From JAPKYZ01 sp033763835 (lineage in GTDB: Bacteria; Acidobacteriota; Terriglobia; Bryobacterales; Bryobacteraceae), in assembly GCA_033763835.1 (NCBI GenBank), contig JANRJS010000039.1:12996-76995 (forward strand): a stretch of 64,000 nt of DNA. The letters are read 5' to 3'. The notes below the pieces were generated by a model. The model was not told where the DNA came from. It worked only from the letters and a program-made list of their open reading frames with translations, and ran no database searches. Of the stretch, positions 15,478-23,969 are shown one piece after another. The stretch's first letter is position 1. Every line of letters begins with the position of its first letter. Made by a program: the position numbers and the translations under genes.

Positions 15478-16182
15478 GTGGACTGGATAACTTCTCCTTC
15501 GGCTTGGATCGCGCTCGCGACCCTGACGGCGCTCGAGATCGTTCTCGGCATCGACAACATCATTTTCATTTCCATCCTGGCGGACCGCTTACCGGTGGCG
15601 CAGCGCAAGCGCGCGCGAACGGTGGGTTTGGCGGCGGCGATGATTACACGGCTGCTGCTGTTGTTTTCGCTCGGCGCAATTATGCGCCTGACCAAGCCGC
15701 TGTTCGAGGTCTTTGGGCGCGCGATTTCCGGCCGCGACTTGATCCTGCTGGTGGGTGGATTGTTTCTGCTCTACAAAGCGACGCACGAGATCCACGAAAT
15801 GATGGAGGGCGATAGCGACCGCGAGCGCGCCTCGACGGCGTCGAAGTTCGGCGAAGTGATCCTGCAGATCATGGTGCTCGACGTCGTGTTCTCGCTCGAT
15901 TCGGTGATTACGGCGGTGGGTATGGCGGAGCACATCGAAGTGATGGTGGCGGCCGTCGTGATCTCGGTGGGAATCATGATGTGGGCGGCGGCACCGGTGG
16001 CGAACTTCGTACAGGCGCACCCGACGGTGAAGATGCTGGCGCTGGCGTTTTTGCTTTTGGTGGGTATGACGCTGGTCGCCGACGGGTTCGGCTTCCACGT
16101 GCCGAAAGGCTACATCTACTTTGCGATGGCGTTCTCGCTGCTTGTCGAAATGCTCAATCTTCGCGCGGCGAAGAAAAGGTAA
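15478..16182 (+). CDS. TerC-family integral membrane protein
   Basis: Inner-membrane protein of 234 residues with about seven helices, of the TerC/Alx family linked to metal-ion (manganese) efflux and stress resistance. The family residues are visible: LEIVLGIDNIIF with Glu20 and Asp26, and DVVFSLDSVITAVG (about 140-152). The frame is open upstream through the kinase end, but the natural start is the GTG at 15478, 25 bases after that gene's stop; no good ribosome-binding site precedes it. Its 3' end overlaps the convergent MFS gene by 29 bp. Confidence 0.88.
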   Translation: MDWITSPSAWIALATLTALEIVLGIDNIIFISILADRLPVAQRKRARTVGLAAAMITRLLLLFSLGAIMRLTKPLFEVFGRAISGRDLILLVGGLFLLYKATHEIHEMMEGDSDRERASTASKFGEVILQIMVLDVVFSLDSVITAVGMAEHIEVMVAAVVISVGIMMWAAAPVANFVQAHPTVKMLALAFLLLVGMTLVADGFGFHVPKGYIYFAMAFSLLVEMLNLRAAKKR

Positions 16183-17347
16183 GCGCAAGTAGCAGCGAAG
16201 TGCCGATCAGCGGGATCACCGCCGCCGCGACCAACACCGGGGTGTAGGAGAAGCGGTCCACTACCCAGCCGATGGAGAGCGTTGAGATAATCGAGCCGAT
16301 ACCCGCCGCCGTGCCGCCCAATCCGGCGATGGCGCCCACGCGGGACTGAGGATAGAGATCGCTGGGCAAGGTCTGCACGTTGTTGACCCAGGCTTGGAAT
16401 CCGAACATCACCACCGCGATCCAGGCTAGCGCCGCGCCCGCCGTGGGAGCGCTTGCGATAAACCCGCTGCAGGCCATGCACGCCGCGCCCAACAGAATCA
16501 CGCCGCGCCGTGCGTTCGCCACCGTCCAGCCGCGCGCGATCAGCCAACCGGCCAGCGCTCCGCCGCCGAGGCTCCCCGCGTCGGCCGCGACGTAGGGCAG
16601 CCAGGCGAACGCGCCAATCTCTTTGAGCGTCAATCCGCGCGCGGTCGAAAGATAGAGCGGCATCCAGGTGAGATACAGCCACCAAGCCGGATCGGTAAAC
16701 AGACGCGCGAAGATAATGCCCCAGATGCGGCGGTCGCGAAACAGGCCAGTGGCGCGTTCCTGCGCGGCCGCTGGTTGCGGCGCGGCGCGCTCCCGATAGA
16801 GAACCAGCCACGCAGCGAGCCATACGAAGCCCAGCGATCCCGTAAACAGAAACGTCGCCTGCCAACCGAACTTTGTCTGCAGCCAGACGATCAGCGGTAG
16901 CGCGACGATGTTGCCGATAGCGACGCCGCTGTTGAAGATGCCCATCGCAAAGGCGCGCTCGCGAGCCGGGAACCACGCCGCGATCACTTTCGCCGCGCCG
17001 GGCCAGTTGCCCGCTTCGCCCAGCCCGAGAACGAATCGGCAGACGCTCAACGCGCGGGCGCTGCCCGCGAACGCATGCGCCATTGCGGCGAGCGACCACA
17101 CGATCACCGACAGGCTGAATCCGCGCTTCGTGCCGATCCGGTCGTACAAACGGCCGGAAAGGCCGTGGCTCGCGGTGTAGGCGACCAGGAACCAAGTGCT
17201 GATTGCCGCGTAATCGAGATTCGACAACCCGAAGTTCTTTTGGATGACGGGCGCGAGAACGGAAACCGTCAGCCGGTCGATGAAGTTGATGAAGGTCGCA
17301 AAGAAGACCAGCGCTATCGCAGTCCACCGGTATCTGTCCGGTGTCAC
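16154..17347 (-). CDS. MFS transporter, anion:cation symporter (ACS) type
   Basis: A 397-residue, 12-helix importer of the major facilitator superfamily. INFIDRLTVSVLAPVI in helix 1, the loop GRLYDRIGTKRGF and CRFVLGLGEAGNWPGAAKV are typical of the ACS group that imports hexuronates, glucarate and similar organic anions. The start codon is GTG immediately after the stop of the D-threonine-aldolase-like gene (no intervening base), so the two are coexpressed. A parallel antisense frame covers the same DNA and is not a gene. Substrate unknown; the partner enzyme hints at a small hydroxy-amino acid or its precursor. Confidence 0.88.
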   Translation of the reverse strand: MTPDRYRWTAIALVFFATFINFIDRLTVSVLAPVIQKNFGLSNLDYAAISTWFLVAYTASHGLSGRLYDRIGTKRGFSLSVIVWSLAAMAHAFAGSARALSVCRFVLGLGEAGNWPGAAKVIAAWFPARERAFAMGIFNSGVAIGNIVALPLIVWLQTKFGWQATFLFTGSLGFVWLAAWLVLYRERAAPQPAAAQERATGLFRDRRIWGIIFARLFTDPAWWLYLTWMPLYLSTARGLTLKEIGAFAWLPYVAADAGSLGGGALAGWLIARGWTVANARRGVILLGAACMACSGFIASAPTAGAALAWIAVVMFGFQAWVNNVQTLPSDLYPQSRVGAIAGLGGTAAGIGSIISTLSIGWVVDRFSYTPVLVAAAVIPLIGTSLLLALTFSSPRED

Positions 17348-18559
17348 CTATTGCGACATTCCGCGCGCGGTGATCTTCCAGACCGCTTCGACGCTGCCGC
17401 CGCGGTGGCACCAAATCCGGTCGTAGAGATTGACGTTGGGGTCGCAGTGCGGCACGGTGAACTCGACGCGGTCTCCCAGGTTGAGTGCGGAAGCGCCCTT
17501 CATGTCGATCCGCCCGTGCTCGTCGCCCGCCCACGCGTAAGCGAATTGCGGATGCGATACCGATTGCGGAACCCCGCCCGAATCGGTGGCGAAACTCTTC
17601 AAGCCGGCGTCGACGATGGCGATGTCGTCGGCGGGCTTCGAGTAGACGCTCGCAACGACGGTCAGCGAATGCCCGAAGTCGGTGTAGCGCTCGTTGCCGT
17701 CGGAGCCGCCGATCGACGCGTAGCCCTGATCCATGAACACGTAGCTGCCGGGCTGGAGTTCGGTGACGCCGTCGATCTGGCTATCGATGTTGTAAGTACC
17801 GGTGGAACCGCCCGAAAGCCAAGGGCAAGGAATACCGGCCTTCTCCATCATGTGCCGCGTTTCGACGGCCATCCCCATAAACTCGCGAGAGACGCGGGTG
17901 CGCTCGGCGAAGCCCTTCACGTGCGACGCGTTGCCGGAGTACGCCTGCAAACCGGCGAGCTTCAGATTCTTCATCTCGAAGATCGCTTTCGCCAAACCCA
18001 ACGCCGGAGCGCCAGGCGTAATGCCGGTGCGCTTGCCGACCAAAAGATCGATGGCGACGTTGATTTTTTGTTTCGACGCCGCGGCCGCGTCATTCAGCTC
18101 TTGCGCGTTTTGCGCGTTATCGACGACAAAAATGGTCTCGGGGCGTTTGGCGGCGAGACGCAGACCGCGCTCGATTCGATGCCGGCCGGCGAGGGATCCG
18201 GTGACGAGCAGTCCCGACACACCGTCCGATGCTAATCCCTCGGCCTCGCTGATCTTCGCGGCGCATGCGCCAACGGCTCCGGCGGCCATCAAGCGCCGGG
18301 CGATCTCGCCGCATTTGTGGGTCTTGGCATGGGGCCGCAGAGCGCGTCCGGACGCCTTGGCGTGCTTCGCCATGCGGTCTACGTTGCGCTCGAAGATGTC
18401 GAGATCGAGCACCAGCGCCGGAGTGGGTAAGTCGTCTTTCGAGACTTTACCCTTTAGATCGTTGCGCGCAATGAGACGCTCGATTTCGCTCCAGGTGCGT
18501 CCCGCGCCTTTCACGACGGCCGGAACGAGAGTGGCTGCCATAAATAAACGTCTCTCCAT
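17348..18559 (-). CDS. D-threonine aldolase / D-serine dehydratase-like PLP enzyme, possibly exported
   Basis: Fold-type III PLP enzyme (alanine racemase N-terminal barrel) of the DTA/DSD1 family, 403 residues. Motif LPTPALVLDLD marks the barrel start, RPHAKTHK contains the PLP lysine (Lys79), and the C-terminal VPHCDPNVNLYD carries the His-Cys pair that binds the catalytic metal. Family members split beta-hydroxy-D-amino acids or dehydrate D-serine. The N-terminus MERRLFMAATLVPAVV looks like a Tat signal, unusual for this family and therefore uncertain. It is directly followed by an MFS gene on the same strand. Confidence 0.85.
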   Translation of the reverse strand: MERRLFMAATLVPAVVKGAGRTWSEIERLIARNDLKGKVSKDDLPTPALVLDLDIFERNVDRMAKHAKASGRALRPHAKTHKCGEIARRLMAAGAVGACAAKISEAEGLASDGVSGLLVTGSLAGRHRIERGLRLAAKRPETIFVVDNAQNAQELNDAAAASKQKINVAIDLLVGKRTGITPGAPALGLAKAIFEMKNLKLAGLQAYSGNASHVKGFAERTRVSREFMGMAVETRHMMEKAGIPCPWLSGGSTGTYNIDSQIDGVTELQPGSYVFMDQGYASIGGSDGNERYTDFGHSLTVVASVYSKPADDIAIVDAGLKSFATDSGGVPQSVSHPQFAYAWAGDEHGRIDMKGASALNLGDRVEFTVPHCDPNVNLYDRIWCHRGGSVEAVWKITARGMSQ

Positions 18560-18599
18560 GATAAGGAAGCATACACCCGCGACGGTAAGATGAAGGGAA

Positions 18600-20018
18600 A
18601 TGTCCGAATTCGACTACGATCTGCTGGTAATCGGCTCCGGCCCAGCCGGCCAGCGGGCGGCAATTCAAGCGGCGAAGCTCAACAAGAAAGTCGGCATCGT
18701 CGAACGCAAAAGCGTGGTCGGCGGCGTGAGCGTCAACCTCGGAACCATTCCGTCGAAAACGTTTCGGGAAGCGGTGCTCGACCTTTCGGGCTATCGCGAC
18801 AAGACGTTCTATGGGCAATCGCATTCGAACAAACAGGGCATTACGATCGCCGATTTATTGACGCGTTGCGATCAAGTGATCCGGCACGAGATCGATGTGA
18901 TGCGCGATCAGTTGCAGCGCAATGGCGTCGAAGTGATTCCGGCGACGGCGTCGTTCAGCGACCCGCACACGATTAATCTCCAGGCGCTCGACGGGCGCGG
19001 CCTGCGACTGGTTCGCGCACGCAATGTAGTAATCGCGACGGGAACGGAAACGACTCGCGATCCGCACATTCCGTTCGACGGGCGGCGCATCTTCACCAGC
19101 GACGACGTGCTTTGGCTCGATAAGCTGCCGCGCACGCTGGCGGTGATCGGCGCGGGGGTCATCGGCTCCGAGTACGCGAGTATGTTCGCCGCGCTCGGCG
19201 TGCGCGTCACGCTGGTCGACAAAAGGCCGCGCCTGCTGCCATTCGTCGACGAGGAAATTTCCGATTCGTTGGCCTACCAGTTGCGCGAAAATCGCGTGAC
19301 GTTGCGGCTGGGAGAAGAAGTTTCCAAACTGGAAGTCTTCGAGGACGAGAACGGCGAGCGAGTGCGGATCGTTCTCGCTTCCGGGAAACAGATCGTCGCG
19401 GAGAAGGCGCTCTACTCGATCGGACGCACGGGCAACACGAGTCATCTCAATTTGGAGGCGGCCGGACTCGCGCCCGACGATCGCGGCCGCTTGAAAGTGA
19501 ACGAAAACTACCAGACCGCCGTGCCGAATCTTTACGCGGTCGGCGACGTGATCGGCTTCCCCAGCCTAGCCTCGACATCAATGGAGCAAGGCCGAATCGC
19601 CGCCTGTCACGCCTTTGGAATCAAGGCGCAAACGTTTCCCGATCTGTTTCCGTATGGGATTTATTCGATTCCCGAAATCTCGATGGTCGGCAAGAACGAA
19701 GAGGAGCTAACGCTCGAAGGGGTTCCTTACGAGATTGGAAAAGCCCGATACAAAGAAATCGCCCGCGGGCAGATCATCGGCGACATTACGGGGTTGCTCA
19801 AGCTGATTTTTCACGCGGAGTCGCGAATGCTTCTGGGAGTCCACATCATCGGCGAAGGCGCGAGCGAACTCATCCACATCGGCCAAGCGGTACTGAGCTT
19901 CGGCGGCGACATCAATTACTTCGTCAACACCGTGTTCAACTACCCGACGCTGGCCGAATGCTACAAAGTGGCGGCGTTCGACGGGATCAACCGGTTGGGG
20001 ATGTTTCAGAAGACCTAA
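18600..20018 (+). CDS. sthA: Soluble pyridine nucleotide transhydrogenase
   Basis: Cytoplasmic flavoprotein exchanging hydride between NADPH and NAD+, 472 residues. FAD-binding GSGPAG (12-17) and the GAGVIGSEYASMFAALG nucleotide fold are clear; VGDVIGFPSLAS binds FAD near the C-terminal half. The disulfide of related reductases is absent: GGVSVNLGTIPSKT has Ser and Leu where CxxxxC would be, which is the known difference of SthA from lipoamide dehydrogenase. Start ATG 18600 follows a GAAGGGA site. Divergent from the aldolase-like gene and convergent with DoxX. Confidence 0.92.
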   Translation: MSEFDYDLLVIGSGPAGQRAAIQAAKLNKKVGIVERKSVVGGVSVNLGTIPSKTFREAVLDLSGYRDKTFYGQSHSNKQGITIADLLTRCDQVIRHEIDVMRDQLQRNGVEVIPATASFSDPHTINLQALDGRGLRLVRARNVVIATGTETTRDPHIPFDGRRIFTSDDVLWLDKLPRTLAVIGAGVIGSEYASMFAALGVRVTLVDKRPRLLPFVDEEISDSLAYQLRENRVTLRLGEEVSKLEVFEDENGERVRIVLASGKQIVAEKALYSIGRTGNTSHLNLEAAGLAPDDRGRLKVNENYQTAVPNLYAVGDVIGFPSLASTSMEQGRIAACHAFGIKAQTFPDLFPYGIYSIPEISMVGKNEEELTLEGVPYEIGKARYKEIARGQIIGDITGLLKLIFHAESRMLLGVHIIGEGASELIHIGQAVLSFGGDINYFVNTVFNYPTLAECYKVAAFDGINRLGMFQKT

Positions 20019-20022
20019 TCGA

Positions 20023-20391
20023 TTAGGACTTGAGCGGGATCAGTGCGCGAATGCGCGGGTCGCGCAAGTAGAGTCCGCCCCAGAGCATTACGCCAAACGC
20101 CAAGGGGCCGATAAAGGCGTCGCCGATCCGGACATGCGTGGCGATCGCCCCGCCAAGATAGCCGGTCAAAAGAATTGCGCCCAGTACGGAAGTTTTGGGG
20201 ATGAAGTACAGAACCGTGCACAGCAGTTCGACGATGCCGATCGGAGTCGCGAGACCGATCGGCCATCCAAAGTTGGCGAAGCCTTGCTCGAAACCGGCGG
20301 GCTTTACGAACTTCGCTCCGGCGCTGGCCAACAGCGCCGCGCCCGGCAACCCGGAAAGAATCCAACTGCCCCACTTCTGCATGGCCGTCAT
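20023..20391 (-). CDS. DoxX-family membrane protein
   Basis: A 122-residue four-helix protein of the DoxX family: SGLPGAALLASAGAKFVKP, then GFANFGWPIGLA and GAILLTGYLGGAIATHVRIGD with the conserved His-containing region, and LWGGLYLRD. DoxX proteins are linked to quinone-related or oxidative-stress functions, but no enzymatic activity is settled. The start ATG 20391 has a GGAGG site and overlaps the substrate-binding-protein stop (ATGA). A longer upstream frame is only an extension into that gene. Confidence 0.87.
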   Translation of the reverse strand: MTAMQKWGSWILSGLPGAALLASAGAKFVKPAGFEQGFANFGWPIGLATPIGIVELLCTVLYFIPKTSVLGAILLTGYLGGAIATHVRIGDAFIGPLAFGVMLWGGLYLRDPRIRALIPLKS

Positions 20392-21404
20392 TCCGCCTCC
20401 ACGAATTCGTTGGTGAACGTCGACTTCAAATCGATCGCCGCGTCCCGCACTTCCGGCACGGAGTAGCTTAACACTCGCTTCACCGCCTCCGCGCCCTCCA
20501 TCGTGATCGCGCCGCTCGGGTTGAAGATCGGCATCGAGGCAAGGAGCGCTTGCCGGTAGAGGAGCGGGTCGGAACCCTGATGCTCCGCGGGCATTCGGTT
20601 GGCGATGTCGTCGGCGGTGTGGCCGATCATCCATGTCAATGTGCGCCGCATCGCGCGCGCCAGACGTTTCGCGGTGTCCGTGTTGGCGCGCAGCCAGTCG
20701 GTGGAGGCGTAGAGAACGCTGGCCGGATACTCCGCCGTGCCGAACGCGTCGCGAACGCCCTCGGGCGTGCGAGTGTCGGCCAAAATCAGGAGCTTGGGCC
20801 GGCGCGCCTGCAACTCGGCCAGCGCGGGATCGGTCATCACCGCGACATCCACTTGTCCGTTCTCGACCGCCGCCAGCGCCGCCGCCGCATGGCCGATTCC
20901 CGTAACGCCGACCGTCTCTAGTGGCACGCTGCGCTTAGCCAGCAGGTAGTTCAGAAAGAAATGCGTGGACGAACCCGGAGCGGTGACCCCGGCACGGGTA
21001 CCCGCCAGGTCGTCGATGCGCTCGATCTTCTTCGCGGCTTTGGGCGACACTACCAGCGAGAGGCCGGGAAAGCGCAGCATGTTCACAAACGCGGTGAGCT
21101 TGCGCGCTTCCGCGCCGGGCTTCGCCGCCATCTGGATGGTGTGATCGTAGAATCCGCTCACCACGTCGGCGGTGCCGCCGAGCAACGCCTGCAGCGCTTT
21201 CGACCCGCCGGGGAAATCCTGCAACGTGACGTTCAACCCCTCGTCTCGAAAGTGGCCGAGGCGCTCGGCGAGTGTCGTGGGCAGATAGACAATCTGGGCG
21301 GAGCCGCCAACGGCAATGCGGACGTTGACGCCGGGCGGCGCGGTTTGCCGGGCGCAAGCCCCAAGCGCCGAAGCGCCCGCAACCAGAAATCGCCTCCGGT
21401 CCAT
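20388..21404 (-). CDS. NMT1/THI5-type ABC substrate-binding protein, Tat lipoprotein-like
   Basis: Periplasmic binding protein of the NitT/TauT/NMT1 class (338 residues), the kind that feeds sulfonates, nitrate or thiamine precursors to ABC importers. The N-terminus MDRRRFLVAGASALGAC is at once Tat-like (RRxFL) and lipobox-like (LGAC). The body shows the class pattern VYLPTTLAERLGHFRDEGL and QALLGGTADVVSG. No permease or ATPase gene is adjacent. The window's unpaired SsuB/SsuC-type genes at 4364-5897 have no binding protein, so a split system is plausible. ATG 21404 is chosen because upstream residues are not signal-like. Confidence 0.85.
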   Translation of the reverse strand: MDRRRFLVAGASALGACARQTAPPGVNVRIAVGGSAQIVYLPTTLAERLGHFRDEGLNVTLQDFPGGSKALQALLGGTADVVSGFYDHTIQMAAKPGAEARKLTAFVNMLRFPGLSLVVSPKAAKKIERIDDLAGTRAGVTAPGSSTHFFLNYLLAKRSVPLETVGVTGIGHAAAALAAVENGQVDVAVMTDPALAELQARRPKLLILADTRTPEGVRDAFGTAEYPASVLYASTDWLRANTDTAKRLARAMRRTLTWMIGHTADDIANRMPAEHQGSDPLLYRQALLASMPIFNPSGAITMEGAEAVKRVLSYSVPEVRDAAIDLKSTFTNEFVEAE

Positions 21405-21417
21405 CGCCCAAATTTTA

Positions 21418-22590
21418 CTAGCTCTTCTCGCGGCGATAGGGCGAAGAAAGATAGCGGCGCGACTCCTTGGCAAGATCGGAATCGGGCGCGAGCGTTTGCA
21501 CCTGGCGGTAGGCGACGAGCGCGTTGGGCCGCTGGTTTTTCAGGTCGTAGGTTTGACCCAGGCGCAACCAGGCCATCGTGCCCGTGTGCAAGTCGAGCGA
21601 TGGGGCCTGCGCGGCCTTGGAAAGCTGATCGATAGCGCGGTCGAGGTCGTTGTACCAGAACAGAATGTTGCCCCGGATGTAAGCCACTTTGCCGGCGGAC
21701 AGCGAGCCGTAGCCGGTGACGCCCGACTTTCGCAACTCCTCGACTTTATCGACGGCGGCGAGCGCCTTCTCTTTATCGCCCAGATCGGCCCACATTTGGG
21801 CGGTTTCGAGCCGGAACAGATAGTTGCGCGGGAAGCGCCGGGTCAGGTCTTCAAGAAGCGGAATCGCCTCGCGGGGACGTTTCTCGCGGCGGTAGATTAC
21901 GCCCAAGAGGACACGGGCGTCGACGCGATTCGCCTCGCCGAGCTGCGCGACCAACTGCAGCGCGCCGATGCCGCCGTCCTTGTCGCCCGAAAAGCCGGCC
22001 AGGAAGCCGAGCATTCGGACATAAGCGGGCAGGGAGCCGACCACGTAATCGTGAACCCCGGTTACCATCTTGGCGTCGATGAACGCCGGGTCGATTTCGA
22101 GAACCCGGTTCGCCAGTTTTCGCGACGACGTGAGATCGCGCAACGAATCGAAGTAGGCCTTACGGATCAGAAAATTCCAGTTCCCGCGAAGACCGTGGGC
22201 GACGCTTAGCGCGTAGGTGTTGCGCGCGTCCTTGGGATTCGCGTCGATAGCCGCCTGGGCGAGCGCCGCGCCGCGATCGATCAACTCGAAGAAGCGCTTT
22301 TCGATGGCCGGCGCCACCCCCACTTTGTCGCGCTTCGTGAAGGCGTTGGCGCCGGTGACGAGTTCGCTTTCGAGCGCGCCCGCCTTGAACATTTCGCGGT
22401 AGAGCAGCGTTTGCGCCAAGTGGTTGTAGCGCTCGGCCTCGTTGGGTTTCTCGCGCAATTCGCGTTCGAACTCGGCGATGGCTTGCTCGTATTCCAAGTT
22501 GTAGAAGTGATCGAAACCTTTCGAAAGGTTCTGCGCCGAAATCGTCCGGATGGAAGCGGCGGCGGCGAGAAAAACGACTGCGAGCTTCAT
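21418..22590 (-). CDS. Exported TPR-repeat protein
   Basis: A 390-residue protein with a Sec-like signal peptide (about 1-19, VVFLAAAASIRTISAQ) and helical TPR-like repeats, clearest at residues 25-60 (NLEYEQAIAEFERELRE) and in the C-terminal third (REAIPLLEDLTRRFPRN, ALVAYRQVQTLAPDS). TPR proteins act as protein-binding scaffolds; this one is probably periplasmic. It is translationally coupled to the aminotransferase upstream (4-bp overlap) and ends 13 bases before the binding protein gene. No enzymatic motif. Confidence 0.82.
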   Translation of the reverse strand: MKLAVVFLAAAASIRTISAQNLSKGFDHFYNLEYEQAIAEFERELREKPNEAERYNHLAQTLLYREMFKAGALESELVTGANAFTKRDKVGVAPAIEKRFFELIDRGAALAQAAIDANPKDARNTYALSVAHGLRGNWNFLIRKAYFDSLRDLTSSRKLANRVLEIDPAFIDAKMVTGVHDYVVGSLPAYVRMLGFLAGFSGDKDGGIGALQLVAQLGEANRVDARVLLGVIYRREKRPREAIPLLEDLTRRFPRNYLFRLETAQMWADLGDKEKALAAVDKVEELRKSGVTGYGSLSAGKVAYIRGNILFWYNDLDRAIDQLSKAAQAPSLDLHTGTMAWLRLGQTYDLKNQRPNALVAYRQVQTLAPDSDLAKESRRYLSSPYRREKS

Positions 22591-23744
22591 GCCAAGAACC
22601 TCCGCATGCGGTCCACCGCTTCGTTAAGCAATTCCAGCGAGGCGGCATAGCTGAACCGAAGGTAGCCTTCTCCATACGCTCCGAACGACGTGCCGGAGAG
22701 GCAAGCCACGCCCGCTTCGTTGAGCAGGCGATCGGCGAGTTCGCGCGACGAATAGCCCGTGCCGGTAATGTTCGGGAACGCGTAAAACGCGCCCTCGGGC
22801 GTAGGACAGCGAAACCCGGGCAGCGTATTGAGCGCGGCCACGAACGTATCGCGGCGGCGGCGAAACTCGGCGACCATGGCCAGCGGTTCGTCTTGGGGGC
22901 CTGTCAGCGCCGCCAGCCCCGCCCGTTGCGTGAAACTGGCGGTGCAGGAATTCGAATTCACCATTAGGCGGTCCATCGCCGCGATGACCGGTTGTGGAGC
23001 GACCGCGTAGCCCAAACGCCAACCGGTCATCGCGTAGATCTTCGAGAAGCCGTCGAGTATGACCGTGCGGTCCAGCATGCCGTCGAGCGAGGCGATCGAC
23101 ACCGGCGGCGCGCCGTAGTACATGCGCGAGTAAATTTCATCCGAAAGCACTAGCGTGTTTCGCCCTCGTAGGAGCGAGGCGATCTCGCGCAGATCGCTTT
23201 CGGGTATCACGCCGCCCGTCGGGTTTTGCGGCGAGTTCAAAATCACGAGTTTCGTGCGGTTTGTCAGCTTCGCGCGAAACACGTCGAGATCGAAAGAAAA
23301 CTGCCGGTCTTCGACGAGCGGAATCGGGACGGGCACGCCCTCGGCGAACTTGATCATCGATTCGTAGATCGGAAAGCCGGGGTTGGGATAAATCACTTCG
23401 TCGCCCGGATCGACCAGAGCGAGGATCGCGTAGAACATCACGGGCTTGCCGCCGGGCACGACGCAAACGTTCGCGGCGTCCACATCGATATTGCGGGTCT
23501 CACGCATGTGGTTGGCGATCGCGGCGCGCAACTCGGGATCGCCGGGCGTTGGGCCATAACGTGTATAACCCTCGTCGAGCGCCCGCTGTCCGGCCTCGAC
23601 GATATGCCGCGGCGTCCGAAAGTCGGGCTGGCCGATCTCAAGATGGACGACACTTTTGCCGTGCGCTTCGAGAGCTCTCGCCTTGACGAGTACTTCGAAG
23701 GCGGTTTCGCTGTCGAGGCGGGCGATGCGTTCGGCCAGTTTCAT
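22587..23744 (-). CDS. Class I/II PLP aminotransferase
   Basis: Fold-type I aminotransferase, 385 residues, of the aspartate/aromatic aminotransferase group. Conserved residues: the substrate-side YTRYGPTPG, NSPQNPTGG with the PLP-contacting Asn174, DEIYSRM with Asp202 and Tyr205, and SKIYAMTGWRLGY with the PLP lysine Lys235. ATG 23744 is used; an upstream TTG (23750) is two codons earlier. The gene is part of the minus-strand run from thiolase to DoxX, with 4-bp overlap to the TPR gene. Substrate specificity cannot be read from sequence. Confidence 0.9.
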   Translation of the reverse strand: MKLAERIARLDSETAFEVLVKARALEAHGKSVVHLEIGQPDFRTPRHIVEAGQRALDEGYTRYGPTPGDPELRAAIANHMRETRNIDVDAANVCVVPGGKPVMFYAILALVDPGDEVIYPNPGFPIYESMIKFAEGVPVPIPLVEDRQFSFDLDVFRAKLTNRTKLVILNSPQNPTGGVIPESDLREIASLLRGRNTLVLSDEIYSRMYYGAPPVSIASLDGMLDRTVILDGFSKIYAMTGWRLGYAVAPQPVIAAMDRLMVNSNSCTASFTQRAGLAALTGPQDEPLAMVAEFRRRRDTFVAALNTLPGFRCPTPEGAFYAFPNITGTGYSSRELADRLLNEAGVACLSGTSFGAYGEGYLRFSYAASLELLNEAVDRMRRFLA

Positions 23745-23786
23745 AGGCAAAGGCGATTCTTGCAGGACGCTTCGTGCAAAGCGGCC

Positions 23787-23969
23787 TTAAGCGAAACGAT
23801 AGTAAGGAACTCCGTTCCTTTCTTCGATGAATTCGACACGCTGTCCGATTCGGGCCAGCGGACCTTCGAGCCGCACGGTGGCGCGCCCGCCGTTATCGAG
23901 ATCGACGATGGCGACTTGGTAAGGCTCGGCGGCGGCGACGACCGTGGAAGTGTAGACGACTCCCGTCAA
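23787..23969 (-). CDS. Short OB-fold (DUF35-type) thiolase partner
   Basis: Only 60 residues: ATVRLEGPLARIGQRVEF with a beta-barrel OB pattern and a C-terminal VPYYRF. It matches the C-terminal OB fold of the DUF35 family, proteins that accompany SCP2-type thiolases and acyl-CoA enzymes. The usual N-terminal zinc ribbon (CxxC..CxxC) is missing, so either it is a reduced form or the ribbon has been lost. It overlaps the thiolase stop by 4 bp (ATGA), which strongly supports a true gene and a thiolase partnership. Confidence 0.72.
   Translation of the reverse strand: MTGVVYTSTVVAAAEPYQVAIVDLDNGGRATVRLEGPLARIGQRVEFIEERNGVPYYRFA

Noticed and set aside
16116..17534. 472-residue open frame overlapping the MFS gene on the same strand
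   Set aside because: The composition is Arg/Pro/Ala-rich with no family pattern, and it lies over a gene with clear ACS-type motifs; it is a frame shadow.
17075..18235. 386-residue plus-strand frame across the MFS and aldolase-like genes
   Set aside because: It is antisense to two well-supported genes and has the repetitive Arg/Asp/Val look of a GC-rich shadow.
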